Assembly: GCA_035578175.1 (NCBI GenBank)
Contig: JAQMRL010000010.1
Coordinates: 189,001 to 253,000 of the forward strand
Reading direction: 5' to 3'
DNA: 64,000 bases
Origin: Catonia carolina
Lineage: Eukaryota > Arthropoda > Insecta > Hemiptera > Achilidae
How positions within the stretch are numbered: position 1 is the stretch's first letter; each line of letters starts with the position of its first letter. Under the pieces are notes generated by a model that was not told where the DNA came from, ran no database searches, and saw nothing but the letters and a program-made list of their open reading frames with translations. This document shows positions 41,001 through 54,849 of the stretch, one piece after another. A program made the translations under genes and the position numbers.

Positions 41001-41990
41001 AATTTTCAAAATATTTCTGTTAATGATCGATTCTGATGGTTTAGGAGGCGTAGATTACGAAAACAGCCATGAAAAAGTACTCTGAGCCCTATAAATGACA
41101 AAAACAAGACTCTTATTTTTTCACTCTCTTTTCACTCACTGAAAATAGCAAGACTATAGTTCATGTACTTTTTCTGACAATTTTCAAAATATTTCTGTTA
41201 ATGATCGATTCTGATGGTTTATGAGGCGTAGATTACGAAAACAGCCATGAAAATGTACTCTCAGCCCTATAAATGACACAAACAAGACTCTTATTTTTTC
41301 ACTCTCTTTTCACTCAATGAAAATAGCAAGACTATAGTTCATGTACTTTTTCTGACAATTTTCAAAATATTTCTGTTAATGATCGATTCTGATGGTTTAG
41401 GAGGCGTAGATTACGAAAACAGCCATGAAAAAGTACTCTCAGCCCTATAAATGACAAAAACAAGACTATTATTTTTTCACTCTCTTTTCACTCACTGAAA
41501 ATAGCAAGACTATAGTTCATGTACTTTTTCTGACAATTTTCAAAATATTTCTGTTAATGATCGATTCTGATGGTTTAGGAGGCGTAGATTACGAAAACAG
41601 CCATGAAAAAGTACTCTCAGCCCTATAAATGACAAAAACAAGACTCTTATTTTTTCACTCTCTTTTCACTCAGTGAAAATAGCAAGACATGTACTTTTTC
41701 TGACAATTTTCAAAATATTTCTGTTAATGATCGATTCTGATGGTTTAGGAGGCGTAGATTACGAAAACAGCCATGAAAAAGTACTCTCAGCCCTATAAAT
41801 GACAAAAACAAGACTATTATTTTTTCACTCTCTTTTCACTCACTGAAAATAGCAAGACTATAGTTCATGTACTTTTTCTGACAATTTTCAAAATATTTCT
41901 GTTAATGATCGATTCTGATGGTTTAGGAGGCGTAGATTACGAAAACAGCCATGAAAAAGTACTCTCAGCCCTATAAATGACAAAAACAAG
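38081..41990 (+). repeat. Higher-order block A
   Basis: Long-variant monomers at 38,100, 39,192 and 40,059 plus private variants are repeated in order in block B (44,878-47,900). Offset is 6,797 bp up to 39.2 kb and 5,930-5,932 bp after 40.0 kb. The difference, 867 bp, equals the spacing of the long variants at 39,192 and 40,059, so one 867-bp segment was gained in A or lost in B. Confidence 0.85.
38100..38121 (+). repeat. Long-variant satellite monomer marker (first of 17)
   Basis: In these monomers AATAGCAAGAT is duplicated around TATTTATATTT (or TAATTATATTT), adding about 22 bp, and GTTCATGAAC replaces GTTCATGTAC. The marker starts at about 38,100, 39,192, 40,059, 42,924, 44,897, 45,989, 51,389, 51,767, 52,321, 52,697, 53,432, 54,332, 55,426, 58,825, 60,793, 61,351 and 63,885. 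Most of the following monomers read CTTTATGAGGCG or have ATTTTTTTTATTGATCG. They serve as landmarks for higher-order structure. Confidence 0.85.
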
Positions 41991-42060
41991 ACTATTATTT
42001 TTTCACTCTCTTTTCACTCACTGAAAATAGCAAGACTATAGTTCATGTACTTTTTCTGAC

Positions 42061-45000
42061 AATTTTCAAAATACTTCTGTTAATGATCGATTCTGATGCT
42101 TTACGAGGCGTAGATTACGAAAACAGCCATGAAAAAGTACTATGAGCCCTATAAATGACAAAAACAAGACTATTATTTTTTCACTCTCTTTTCACTCTTT
42201 GAAAATAGCAAGACTATAGTTCATGTACTTTTTCTGACAATTTTCAAAATATTTCTGTTAATGATCGATTCTGATGGTTTAGGAGGCGTAGATTACGAAA
42301 ACAGCCATGAAAAAGTACTCTGAGCCCTATAAATGACAAAAACAAGACTATTATTTTTTCACTCTCTTTTCACTCACTGAAAATAGCAAGACTATAGTTC
42401 ATGTACTTTTTCTGACAATTTTCAAAATATTTCTGTTAATGATCGATTCTGATGGTTTAGGAGGCGTAGATTACGAAAACAGCCATGAAAAAGTACTCTC
42501 AGCCCTATAAATGACAAAAACAAGACTATTATTTTTTCACTCTCTTTTCACTCACTGAAAATAGCAAGACTATAGTTCATGTACTTTTTCTGACAATTTT
42601 CAAAATATTTCTGTTAATGATCGATTCTGATGGTTTAGGAGGCGTAGATTACGAAAACAGCCATGAAAAAGTACTCTCCGCCCTATAAATGACAAAAACA
42701 AGACTATTATTTTTTCACTCTCTTTTCACTCACTGAAAATAGCAAGACTATATAGTTCATGTACTTTTTCTGACAATTTTCAAAATATTTCTGTTAATGA
42801 TCGATTCTGATGGTTTAGGAGGCGTAGATTACGAAAACCGCCATGAAAAAGTACTCTCAGCCCTATAATTGACAAAAACAAGACTATTATTTTTTCACTC
42901 TTTTTTCCCTCACTGAAAATAGCAAGATATTTATATTTAATAGCAAGATTTTTAGTTCATGAACTTTTTCTGACAATTTTCAAAATATTTTTTTTATTGA
43001 TCGATTCTGATGCTTTATGAGGCGTAGATTACGAAAACAGCCATGAAAAAGTACCTAGAGCCCTATAAGTGACAAAAACAAGATATTTATTTTTTCACTC
43101 TCTTTTCACTAACTGATAATAGCAAGACTATGGTTCATGTACTTTTTCTGACAATTTTCAAAATATTTTTGTTAATGATCGATTCTGATGCTTTACGAGG
43201 CGTAGATTACGAAAACAGCCATGAAAAAGTACTCTCAGCCCTATAATTGACAAAAACAAGACTCTTATTTTTTCACTCTTTTTTCACTCACTGAAAATAG
43301 CAAGACTATATAGTTCATGTACTTTTTCTGACAATTTTCAAAATATTTCTGTTAATGATCGATTCTGATGCTTTACGAGGCGTAGATTACGAAAACAGCC
43401 ATGAAAAAGTACTCTCAGCCCTATAAATGACAAAAACAAGACTATTATTTTTTCACTCTCTTTTCACTCTTTGAAAATAGCAAGACTATAGTTCATGTAC
43501 TTTTTCTGACAATTTTCAGAATATTTCTGTTAATGATCGATTCTGATGGTTTAGGAGGCGTAGATTACGAAAACAGCCATGAAAAAGTACTCTCAGCCCT
43601 ATAAATGACAAAAACAAGACTATTATTTTTTCACTCTCTTTTCACTCACTGAAAATAGCAAGACTATAGTTCATGTACTTTTTCTGACAATTTTCTAAAT
43701 ATTTCTGTTAATGATCGATTCTGATGGTTTAGGAGGCGTAGATTACGAAAACAGCCATGAAAAAGTACTCTCAGCCCTATAAATGACAAAAACAAGACTA
43801 TTATTTTTTCACTCTCTTTTCACTCACTGAAAATAGCAAGACTATAGTTCATGTACTTTTTCTGACAATTTTCAAAATACTTCTGTTAATGATCGATTCT
43901 GATGCTTTACGAGGCGTAGATTACGAAAACAGCCATGAAAAAGTACTATGAGCCCTATAAATGACAAAAACAAGACTATTATTTTTTCACTCTCTTTTCA
44001 CTCTTTGAAAATAGCAAGACTATAGTTCATGTACTTTTTCTGACAATTTTCAAAATATTTCTGTTAATGATCGATTCTGATGGTTTAGGAGGCGTAGATT
44101 ACGAAAACAGCCATGAAAAAGTACTCTGAGCCCTATAAATGACAAAAACAAGACTATTATTTTTTCACTCTCTTTTCACTCACTGAAAATAGCAAGACTA
44201 TAGTTCATGTACTTTTTCTGACAATTTTCAAAATATTTCTGTTAATGATCGATTCTGATGGTTTAGGAGGCGTAGATTACGAAAACAGCCATGAAAAAGT
44301 ACTCTCAGCCCTATAAATGACAAAAACAAGACTCTTATTTTTTCACTCTCTTTTCACTCACTGAAAATAGCAAGACTATAGTTCATGTACTTTTTCTGAC
44401 AATTTTCAAAATATTTCTGTTAATGATCGATTCTGATGGTTTAGGAGGCGTAGATTACGAAAACAGCCATGAAAAAGTACTCTCAGCCCTATAAATGACA
44501 AAAACAAGACTATTATTTTTTCACTCACTGAAAATAGCAAGACTATAGTTCATGTACTTTTTCTGACAATTTTCAAAATATTTCTGTTAATGATCGATTC
44601 TGATGGTTTAGGAGGCGTAGATTACGAAAACAGCCATGAAAAAGTACTCTCCGCCCTATAAATGACAAAAACAAGACTATTATTTTTTCACTCTCTTTTC
44701 ACTCACTGAAAATAGCAAGACTATATAGTTCATGTACTTTTTCTGACAATTTTCAAAATATTTCTGTTAATGATCGATTCTGATGGTTTAGGAGGCGTAG
44801 ATTACGAAAACCGCCATGAAAAAGTACTCTCAGCCCTATAATTGACAAAAACAAGACTATTATTTTTTCACTCTTTTTTCCCTCACTGAAAATAGCAAGA
44901 TATTTATATTTAATAGCAAGATTTTTAGTTCATGAACTTTTTCTGACAATTTTCAAAATATTTTTTTTATTGATCGATTCTGATGCTTTATGAGGAGTAG

Positions 45001-45100
45001 ATTACGAAAACAGCCATGAAAAAGTACCTAGAGCCCTATAAGTGACAAAAACAAGATATTTATTTTTTCACTCTCTTTTCACTAACTGATAATAGCAAGA
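42061..45100 (+). repeat. Internal duplication with ~1.97-kb offset
   Basis: The ATACTTCTGTTAATG variant occurs at about 42,071 and 43,877 (offset 1,806). The CTCTCCGCCC variant at 42,673 and 44,646 and the long variants at 42,924 and 44,897 are offset by 1,973. The 167-bp change equals one monomer minus an 11-bp deletion at about 44,522. Confidence 0.8.
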
Positions 45101-47900
45101 CTATGGTTCATGTACTTTTTCTGACAATTTTCAAAATATTTTTGTTAATGATCGATTCTGATGCTTTACGAGGCGTAGATTACGAAAACAGCCATGAAAA
45201 AGTACTCTCAGCCCTATAATTGACAAAAACAAGACTCTTATTTTTTCACTCTTTTTTCACTCACTGAAAATAGCAAGACTATATAGTTCATGTACTTTTT
45301 CTGACAATTTTCAAAATATTTCTGTTAATGATCGATTCTGATGCTTTACGAGGCGTAGATTACGAAAACAGCCATGAAAAAGTACTCTCAGCCCTATAAT
45401 TGACAAAAACAAGACTCTTATTTTTTCACTCTTTTTTCACTCACTGAAAATAGCAAGACTATAGTTCATGTACTTTTTCTGACAATTTTCAAAATATTTC
45501 TGTTAATGATCGATTCTGATGCTTTACGAGGCGTAGATTACGAAAACAGCCATGAAAAAGTACTCTCAGCCCTATAAATGACAAAAACAAGACTCTTATT
45601 TTTTCACTCTCTTTTCACTCACTGAAAATAGCAAGACTATAGTTCATGTACTTTTTCTGACAATTTTCAAAATATTTCTGTTAATGATCGATTCTGATGC
45701 TTTACGAGGCGTAGATTACGAAAACAGCCATAAAAAAGTACTCTCAGCCCTATAAGTGACAAAAATAAGACTTTTATTTTTTCACTCTCTTTTCACTCAC
45801 TGAAAATAGCAAGACTATAGTTCATGTACTTTTTCTGACAATTTTCAAAATATTTCTGTTAATGATCGATTCTGATGCTTTACGAGGCGTAGATTACGAA
45901 AACCGCCATGAAAAAGTACTCTCAGCCTTATAATTGACAAAAACAAAACTCTTATTTTTTCACTCTTTATTCACTCACTGAAAATAGCAAGATATTTATA
46001 TTTAATAGCAAGATTTTTAGTTCATGAACTTTTTCTGACAATTTTCAAAAAATTTTTTTTATTGATCGATTCTGATGCTTTATGAGGCGTAGATTACGAA
46101 AACAGCCATGAAAAAGTACCTAGAGCCCTATAAGTGACAAAAACAAGATATTTATTTTTCACTCTCTTTTCACTCACTGAAAATAGCAAGACTATAGTTC
46201 ATGTACTTTTTCTGACAATTTTCAAAATATTTCTGTTAATGATCGATTCTGATGGTTTAGGAGGCGTAGATTACGAAAACAGCCATGAAAAAGTACTATG
46301 AGCCCTAAAAATGACAAAAACAAGACTATTATTTTTTCACTCTCTTTTCACTCTTTGAAAATAGCAAGACATGTACTTTTTCATGTACTTTTTCTGACAA
46401 TTTTCAAAATATTTCTGTTAATGATCGATTCTGATGGTTTAGGAGGCGTAGATTACGAAAACAGCCATGAAAAAGTACTCTCAGCCCTATAAATGACAAA
46501 AACAAGACTCTTATTTTTTCACTCTCTTTTCACTCACTGAAAATAGCAAGACTATAGTTCATGTACTTTTTCTGACAATTTTCAAAATATTTCTGTTAAT
46601 GATCGATTCTGATGGTTTAGGAGGCGTAGATTACGAAAACAGCCATGAAAAAGTACTCTCAGCACTATAAATGACAAAAACAAGACTATTATTTTTTCAC
46701 TCTCTTTTCACTCTTTGAAAATAGCAAGACTATAGTTCATGTACTTTTTCTGACAATTTTCAAAATATTTCTGTTAATGATCGATTCTGATGGTTTAGAA
46801 GGCGTAGATTACGAAAACAGCCATGAAAAAGTACTCTCAGCCCTATAAATGACAAAAACAAGACTATTATTTTTTCACTCTCTTTTCACTCACTGAAAAT
46901 AGCAAGACTATAGTTCATGTACTTTTTCTGACAATTTTCAAAATATTTCTGTTAATGATCGATTCTGATGGTTTAGGAGGCGTAGATTACGAAAACAGCC
47001 ATGAAAAAGTACTCTGAGCCCTATAAATGACAAAAACAAGACTCTTATTTTTTCACTCTCTTTTCACTCACTGAAAATAGCAAGACTATAGTTCATGTAC
47101 TTTTTCTGACAATTTTCAAAATATTTCTGTTAATGATCGATTCTGATGGTTTATGAGGCGTAGATTACGAAAACAGCCATGAAAATGTACTCTCAGCCCT
47201 ATAAATGACACAAACAAGACTATTATTTTTTCACTCTCTTTTCACTCACTGAAAATAGCAAGACTATAGTTCATGTACTTTTTCTGACAATTTTCAAAAT
47301 ATTTCTGTTAATGATCGATTCTGATGGTTTAGGAGGCGTAGATTACGAAAACAGCCATGAAAAAGTACTCTCAGCCCTATAAATGACAAAAACAAGACTA
47401 TTATTTTTTCACTCTCTTTTCACTCACTGAAAATAGCAAGACTATAGTTCATGTACTTTTTCTGACAATTTTCAAAATATTTCTGTTAATGATCGATTCT
47501 GATGGTTTAGGAGGCGTAGATTACGAAAACAGCCATGAAAAAGTACTCTCAGCCCTATAAATGACAAAAACAAGACTCTTATTTTTTCACTCTCTTTTCA
47601 CTCAGTGAAAATAGCAAGACATGTACTTTTTCTGACAATTTTCAAAATATTTCTGTTAATGATCGATTCTGATGGTTTAGGAGGCGTAGATTACGAAAAC
47701 AGCCATGAAAAAGTACTCTCAGCCCTATAAATGACAAAAACAAGACTATTATTTTTTCACTCTCTTTTCACTCACTGAAAATAGCAAGACTATAGTTCAT
47801 GTACTTTTTCTGACAATTTTCAAAATATTTCTGTTAATGATCGATTCTGATGGTTTAGGAGGCGTAGATTACGAAAACAGCCATGAGAAAGTACTCTCAG
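44878..47900 (+). repeat. Higher-order block B (duplicate of block A)
   Basis: Shared rare variants include CGAAAACCGCC (39,101 and 45,898), the GACATGTACTTTTTCATGTA junction (40,439 and 46,369), GACACAAACAAG (near 41,277 and 47,209) and CTCAGTGAAAAT (41,669 and 47,601). Three identical 64-residue frames at 40,368, 46,298 and 56,972 are by-products of such duplication. Confidence 0.85.
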
Positions 47901-48329
47901 CCCTATAAATGACAAAAACAAGACTATTATTTTTTCACTCTCTTTTCACTCACTGAAAATAGGAAGACTATAGTTCATGTACTTTTTCTGACAATTTTCA
48001 AAATATTTCTGTTAATGATCGATTCTGATGGTTTAGGAGGCGTAGATTATGAAAACAGCCATGAAAAAGTACTATGAGCAATATAAATGACAAAAACAAG
48101 ACTATTATTTTTTCACTCTCTTTTCACTCTTTGAAAATAGCAAGACTATAGTTCATGTACTTTTTCTGACAATTTTCAAAATATTTCTGTTAATGATCGA
48201 TTCTGATGGTTTAGGAGGCGTAGATTATGAAAACAGCCATGAAAAAGTACTATGAGCCCTATAAATGACAAAAACAAGACTATTATTTTTTCACTCTCTT
48301 TTCACTCACTGAAAATAGCAAGACTATAG

Positions 48330-48376
48330 TTCGTGTACTTTTTCATTAACTTAAACAGCCATGTATTGTTCATGTA
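48330..48376 (+). repeat. Rearranged satellite junction
   Basis: GTTCGTGTACTTTTTCATTA is followed by ACTTAAACAGCCATGTATT before a normal GTTCATGTAC. The inserted AACAGCCATG word belongs elsewhere in the monomer, so this is an internal rearrangement rather than foreign DNA. Confidence 0.75.
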
Positions 48377-51329
48377 CTTTTTCTGACAATTTTCAAAATA
48401 TTTCTGTTAATGATCGATTCTGATGGTTTATGAGGCGTAGATTACGAAAACAGCCATGAAAAAGTACTCTCAGCCCTATAAATGACAAAAACAAGACTCT
48501 TATTTTTTCACTCTCTTTTCACTCACTGAAAATAGCAAGACTATAGTTCATGTACTTTTTCTGACAATTTTCAAAATATTTCTGTTAATGATCGATTCTG
48601 ATGGTTTAGGAGGCGTAGATTACGAAAACAGCCATGAAAAAGTACTCTCAGCCCTATAAATGACAAAAACAAGACTATTATTTTTTCACTCTCTTTTCAC
48701 TCACTGAAAATAGCAAGACTATAGTTCATGTACTTTTTCTGACAATTTTCAAAATATTTCTGTTAATGATCGATTCTGATGGTTTAGGAGGCGTAGATTA
48801 CGAAAACAGCCATGAAAAAGTACTCTCAGCCCTATAAATGACAAAAACAAGACTATTATTTTTTTTCACTCTCTTTTCACTCACTGAAAATAGCAAGACT
48901 ATAGTTCATGTACTTTTTCTGACAATTTTCAAAATATTTCTGTTAATGATCGATTCTGATGGTTTAGGAGGCGTAGATTACGAAAACAGCCATGAAAAAG
49001 TACTCTCAGCCCTATAAATGACAAAAACAAGACTATTATTTTTTCACTCTCTTTTCACTCTTTGAAAATAGCAAGACTATAGTTCATGTACTTTTTCTGA
49101 CAATTTTCAGAATATTTCTGTTAATGATCGATTCTGATGGTTTAGGAGGCGTAGATTACGAAAACAGCCATGAAAAAGTACTCTCAGCCCTATAAATGAC
49201 AAAAACAAGACTATTATTTTTTCACTCTCTTTTCACTCACTGAAAATAGCAAGACTATAGTTCATGTACTTTTTCTGACAATTTTCAAAATATTTCTGTT
49301 AATAATCGATTCTGATGGTTTAGGAGGCGTAGATTACGAAAACAGCCATGAAAAAGTACTCTCAGCCCTATAAATGACAAAAACAAGACTATTATTTTTT
49401 CACTCTCTTTTCACTCACTGAAAATAGCAAGACTATAGTTCATGTACTTTTTCTGACAATTTTCAAAATATTTCTGTTAATGATCGATTCTGATGGTTTA
49501 GGAGGCGTAGATTACGAAAACAGCCATGAAAAAGTACTCTCAGCCCTATAAATGACAAAAACAAGACTATTATTTTTTCACTCTCTTTTCACTCACTGAA
49601 AATAGCAAGACTATAGTTCATGTACTTTTTCTGACAATTTTCAAAATATTTCTGTTAATGATCGATTCTGATGGTTTAGGAGGCGTAGATTACGAAAACA
49701 GCCATGAAAAAGTACTCTGAGCCCTATAAATGACAAAAACAAGACTATTATTTTTTCACTCTCTTTTCACTCACTGAAAATAGCAAGACTATATAGTTCA
49801 TGTACTTTTTCTGACAATTTTCAAAATATTTCTGTTAATGATCGATTCTGATGGTTTAGGAGGCGTAGATTACGAAAACAGCCATGAAAAAGTACTATGA
49901 GCCCTATAAATGACAAAAACAAGACTATTATTTTTTCACTCTCTTTTCACTCTTTGAAAATAGCAAGACTATAGTTCATGTACTTTTTCTGACAATTTTC
50001 AAAATATTTCTGTTAATGATCGATTCTGATGGTTTAGGAGGCGTAGATTACGAAAACAGCCATGAAAAAGTACTCTCAGCCCTATAAATGACAAAAACAA
50101 GACTATTATTTTTTCACTCTCTTTTCACTCACTGAAAATAGCAAGACTATAGTTCATGTACTTTTTCTGACAATTTTCAAAATATTTCTGTTAATGATCG
50201 ATTCTGATGGTTTAGGAGGCGTAGATTACGAAAACAGCCATGAAAAAGTACTCTGAGCCCTATAAATGACAAAAACAAGACTCTTATTTTTTCACTCTCT
50301 TTTCACTCACTGAAAATAGCAAGACTATAGTTCATGTACTTTTTCTGACAATTTTCAAAATATTTCTGTTAATGATCGATTTTGATGGTTTATGAGGCGT
50401 AGATTACGAAAACAGCCATGAAAAAGTACTCTCAGCCCTATAAATGACAAAAACAAGACTCTTATTTTTTCACTCTCTTTTCACTCACTGAAAATAGCAA
50501 GACTATAGTTCATGTACTTTTTCTGACAATTTTCAAAATATTTCTGTTAATGATCGATTCTGATGGTTTAGGAGGCGTAGATTACGAAAACAGCCATGAA
50601 AAAGTACTCTCAGCCCTATAAATGACAAAAACAAGACTATTATTTTTTCACTCTCTTTTCACTCACTGAAAATAGCAAGACTATAGTTCATGTACTTTTT
50701 CTGACAATTTTCAAAATATTTCTGTTAATGATCGATTCTGATTGTTTAGGAGGCGTAGATTACGAAAACAGCCATGAAAAAGTACTCTCAGCCCTATAAA
50801 TGACAAAAACAAGACTATTATTTTTTCACTCTCTTTTCACTCACTGAAAATAGCAAGACTATAGTTCATGTACTTCTTCTGACAATTTTCAAAATATTTC
50901 TGTTAATGATCGATTCTGATGGTTTACGAGGCGTAGATTACGAAAACAGCCATGAAAAAGTACTATGAGCCCTATAAATGACAAAAACAAGACTATTATT
51001 TTTTCACTCTCTTTTCACTCTTTGAAAATAGCAAGACTATAGTTCATGTACTTTTTCTGACAATTTTCAAAATATTTCTGTTAATGATCGATTCTGATGG
51101 TTTAGGAGGCGTAGATTACGAAAACAGCCATGAAAAAGTACTCTCAGCCCTATAAATGACAAAAACAAGACTATTATTTTTTCACTCTCTTTTCACTCAC
51201 TGAAAATAGCAAGACTATAGTTCATGTACTATTTCTGACAATTTTCAAAATATTTCTGTTAATGATCGATTCTGATGGTATAGGAGGCGTAGATTACGAA
51301 AACAGCCATGAAAAAGTACTCTCAGCCCT

Positions 51330-53070
51330 ATAATTGACAAAAACAAGACTATTATTTTTTCACTCTTTTTTCCCTCACTGAAAATAGCAAGATATTTATA
51401 TTTAATAGCAAGATTTTTAGTTCATGAACTTTTTCTGACAATTTTCAAAAATTTTTTTTTATTGATCGATTCTGATGCTTTATGAAGCGTAGATTACGAA
51501 AACAGCCATGAAAAAGTACCTAGAGCCCTATAAGTGAGAAAAACAAGATATTTATTTTTTCACTCTCTTTTCACTAACTGATAATAGCAAGACTATGGTT
51601 CATGTACTTTTTCTGACAATTTTCAAAATATTTTTGTTAATGATCGATTCTGATGCTTTACGAGGCGTAGATTACGAAAACAGCCATGAAAAAGTACTCT
51701 CAGCCCTATAATTGACAAAAACAAGACTCTTATTTTTTCACTCTTTTTTCACTCACTGAAAATAGCAAGATAATTATATTTAATAGCAAGATTTTTAGTT
51801 CATGAACTTTTTCTGACAATTTTCAAAATATTTTTGTTAATGATCGATTCTGATGCTTTACGAGGCGTAGATTACGAAAACAGCCATGAAAAAGTACTCT
51901 CAGCCCTATAAGTGACAAAAACAAGACTTTTATTTTTTCACTCACTTTTCACTCACTGAAAATAGCAAGACTATAGTTCATGTACTTTTTCTGACAATTT
52001 TCAAAATATTTCTACTAATGATCGATTCTGATGCTTTACGAGGCGTAGATTACGAAAACAGCCATGAAAAAGTACTCTCAGCCCTATAAGTGACAAAAAC
52101 AAGGCTTTTATTTTTTCACTCTTTTTTCACTCACTGAAAATAGCAAGACATGTTCATGTACTTTTTCTGACAATTTTCAAAATATTTCTGTTAATGATCG
52201 ATTCTGATGGTTTAGGAGGCGTAGATTACGAAAACAGCCATGAAAAAGTACTCTCAACCCTATAATTGACAAAAACAAGACTATTATTTTTTCACTCTTT
52301 TTTCCCTCACTGAAAATAGCAAGATATTTATATTTAATAGCAAGATTTTTAGTTCATGAACTTTTTCTGACAATTTTCAAAAATTTTTTTTATTGATCGA
52401 TTCTGATGCTTTATGAGGCGTAGATTACGAAAACAGCCATGAAAAAGTACCTAGAGCCCTATAAGTGAGAAAAACAAGATATTTATTTTTCACTCTCTTT
52501 TCACTAACTGATAATAGCAAGACTATGGTTCATGTACTTTTTCTGACAATTTTCAAAATATTTTTGTTAATGATCGATTCTGATGCTTTACGAGGCGTAG
52601 ATTACGAAAACAGCCATGAAAAAGTACTCTCAGCCCTATAATTGACAAAAACAAGACTCTTATCTTTTCACTCTTTTTTCACTCACTGAAAATAGCAAGA
52701 TAATTATATTTAATAGCAAGATTTTTAGTTCATGAACTTTTTCTGACAATTTTCAAAATATTTTTGTTAATGATCGATTCTGATGCTTTACGAGGCGTAG
52801 ATTACGAAAACAGCCATGAAAAAGTACTCTCAGCCCTATAAGTGACAAAAACAAGACTTTTATTTTTTCACTCACTTTTCACTCACTGAAAATAGCAAGA
52901 CTATAGTTCATGTACTTTTTCTGACAATTTTCAAAATATTTCTGTTAATGATCGATTCTGATGCTTTACGAGGCGTAGATTACGAAAACAGCCATGAAAA
53001 AGTACTCTCAGCCCTAAAAGTGACAAAAACAAGACTCTTATTTTTTCACTCTTTTTTCACTCACTGAAAA
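51330..53070 (+). repeat. Tandem 932-bp higher-order unit, two copies
   Basis: Long variants fall at 51,389, 51,767, 52,321 and 52,697. The TTTTTTCCCTCACTG variant is at 51,370/52,302, the AAGATAATTATATTTAATAG variant at 51,767/52,697, and CACTCACTTTTCACTCACTG near 51,940/52,870. About 810 bp match with a period of about 932. Confidence 0.8.
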
Positions 53071-54232
53071 TAGCAAGACTATACTTCATGTACTTTTTCT
53101 GACAATTTTCAAAATATTTCTGTTAATGATCGATTCTGATGCTTTACGAGGCGTAGATTACGAAAACAGCCATGAAAAAGTACTCTCAGCCCTATAATTG
53201 ACAAAAACAAGACTCTTATTTTTTCACTCTTTTTTCACTCACTGAAAATAGCAAGACTATAGTGCATGTACTTTTTCTGACAATTTTCAAAATATTTCTG
53301 TTAATGATCGATTCTGATGCTTTACGAGGCGTAGATTACGAAAACGGCCATGAAAAAGTACTCTCAGCCCTATAATTGACAAAAACAAGACTCTTATTTT
53401 TTCACTCTTTTTTTCACTCACTGAAAATAGCAAGATATTTATATTTAATAGCAAGATTTTTAGTTCATGAACTTTTTCTGACAATTTTCAAAATATTTTT
53501 GTTAATGATCGATTCTGATGCTATACGAGGCGTAGATTACGAAAACAGCCATGAAAAAGTACTCTCAGCCCTATAAGTGACAAAAACAAGACTTTTATTT
53601 TTTCACTCTCTTTTCACTCACTGAAAATAGCAAGACTATAGTTCATGTACTTTTTCTGACAATTTTCAAAATATTTCTGTTAATGATCGATTCTGATGCT
53701 TTACGAGGCGTAGATTCCGAAAACAGCCATGAAAAAGTACTCTCAGCCCTATAAATGACAAAAACAAGACTATTATTTTTTCACTCACTGAAAATAGCAA
53801 GACTATAGTTCATGTACTTTTTCTGACAATTTTCAAAATATTTCTGTTAATGATCGATTCTGATGGTTTAGGAGGCGTAGATTACGAAAACAGCCATGAA
53901 AAAGTACTCTCAGCCCTATAAATGACAAAAACAAGACTCTTATTTTTTCACTCTCTTTTCACTCACTGAAAATAGCAAGACTATAGTTCATGTACTTTTT
54001 CTGACAATTTTCAAAATATTTCTGTTAATGATCGATTCTGATGCTTTACGAGGCGTAGATTACGAAAACAGCCATGAAAAAGTACTCTCAGCCCTATAAG
54101 TGACAAAAACAAGACTTTTATTTTTTCACTCTCTTTTCACTCACTGAAAATAGCAAGACTATAGTTCATGTACTTTTTCTGACAATTTTCAAAATATTTC
54201 TGTTAATGATCGATTCTGATGCTTTACGAGGC

Positions 54233-54250
54233 ACATATCAGAGTGCGTGC
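54233..54250 (+). other. 18-bp replacement within one satellite monomer
   Basis: Between TTACGAGGC and CATGAAAAAG the usual GTAGATTACGAAAACAGC is replaced by ACATATCAGAGTGCGTGC, of the same length. No other monomer in the window has it. Confidence 0.9.
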
Positions 54251-54849
54251 CATGAAAAAGTACTCTCAGCCTTATAATTGACAAAAACAAAACTCTTTAT
54301 TTTTCACTCTTTTTCACTCACTGAAAATAGCAAGATATTTATATTTAATAGCAAGATTTTTAGTTCATGAACTTTTTCTGACAATTTTCAAAAAATTTTT
54401 TTATTGATCGATTCTGATGCTTTATGAGGCGTAGATTACGAAAACAGCCATGAAAAAGTACCTAGAGCCCTATAAGTGACAAAAACAAGATATTTATTTT
54501 TCACTCTCTTTTCACTCACTGAAAATAGCAAGACTATAGTCTTGCTGTTCATGTACTTTTTCTGACAATTTTCAAAATATTTCTGTTAATGATCGATTCT
54601 GATGCTTTACGAGGCGTAGATTACGAAAACAGCCATGAAAAAGTACTATGAGCCCTGTAAGTGACAAAAACAAGACTCTTATTTTTTCACTCTCTTTTCA
54701 CTCACTGAAAATAGCAAGACTATAGTCCATGTACTTTTTCTGACAATTTTCAAAATATTTCTGTTAATGATCGATTCTGATGCTTTACGAGGCGTAGATT
54801 ACGAAAACAGCCATGAAAAAGTACTCTCAGCCCTATAAGTGACAAAAAC

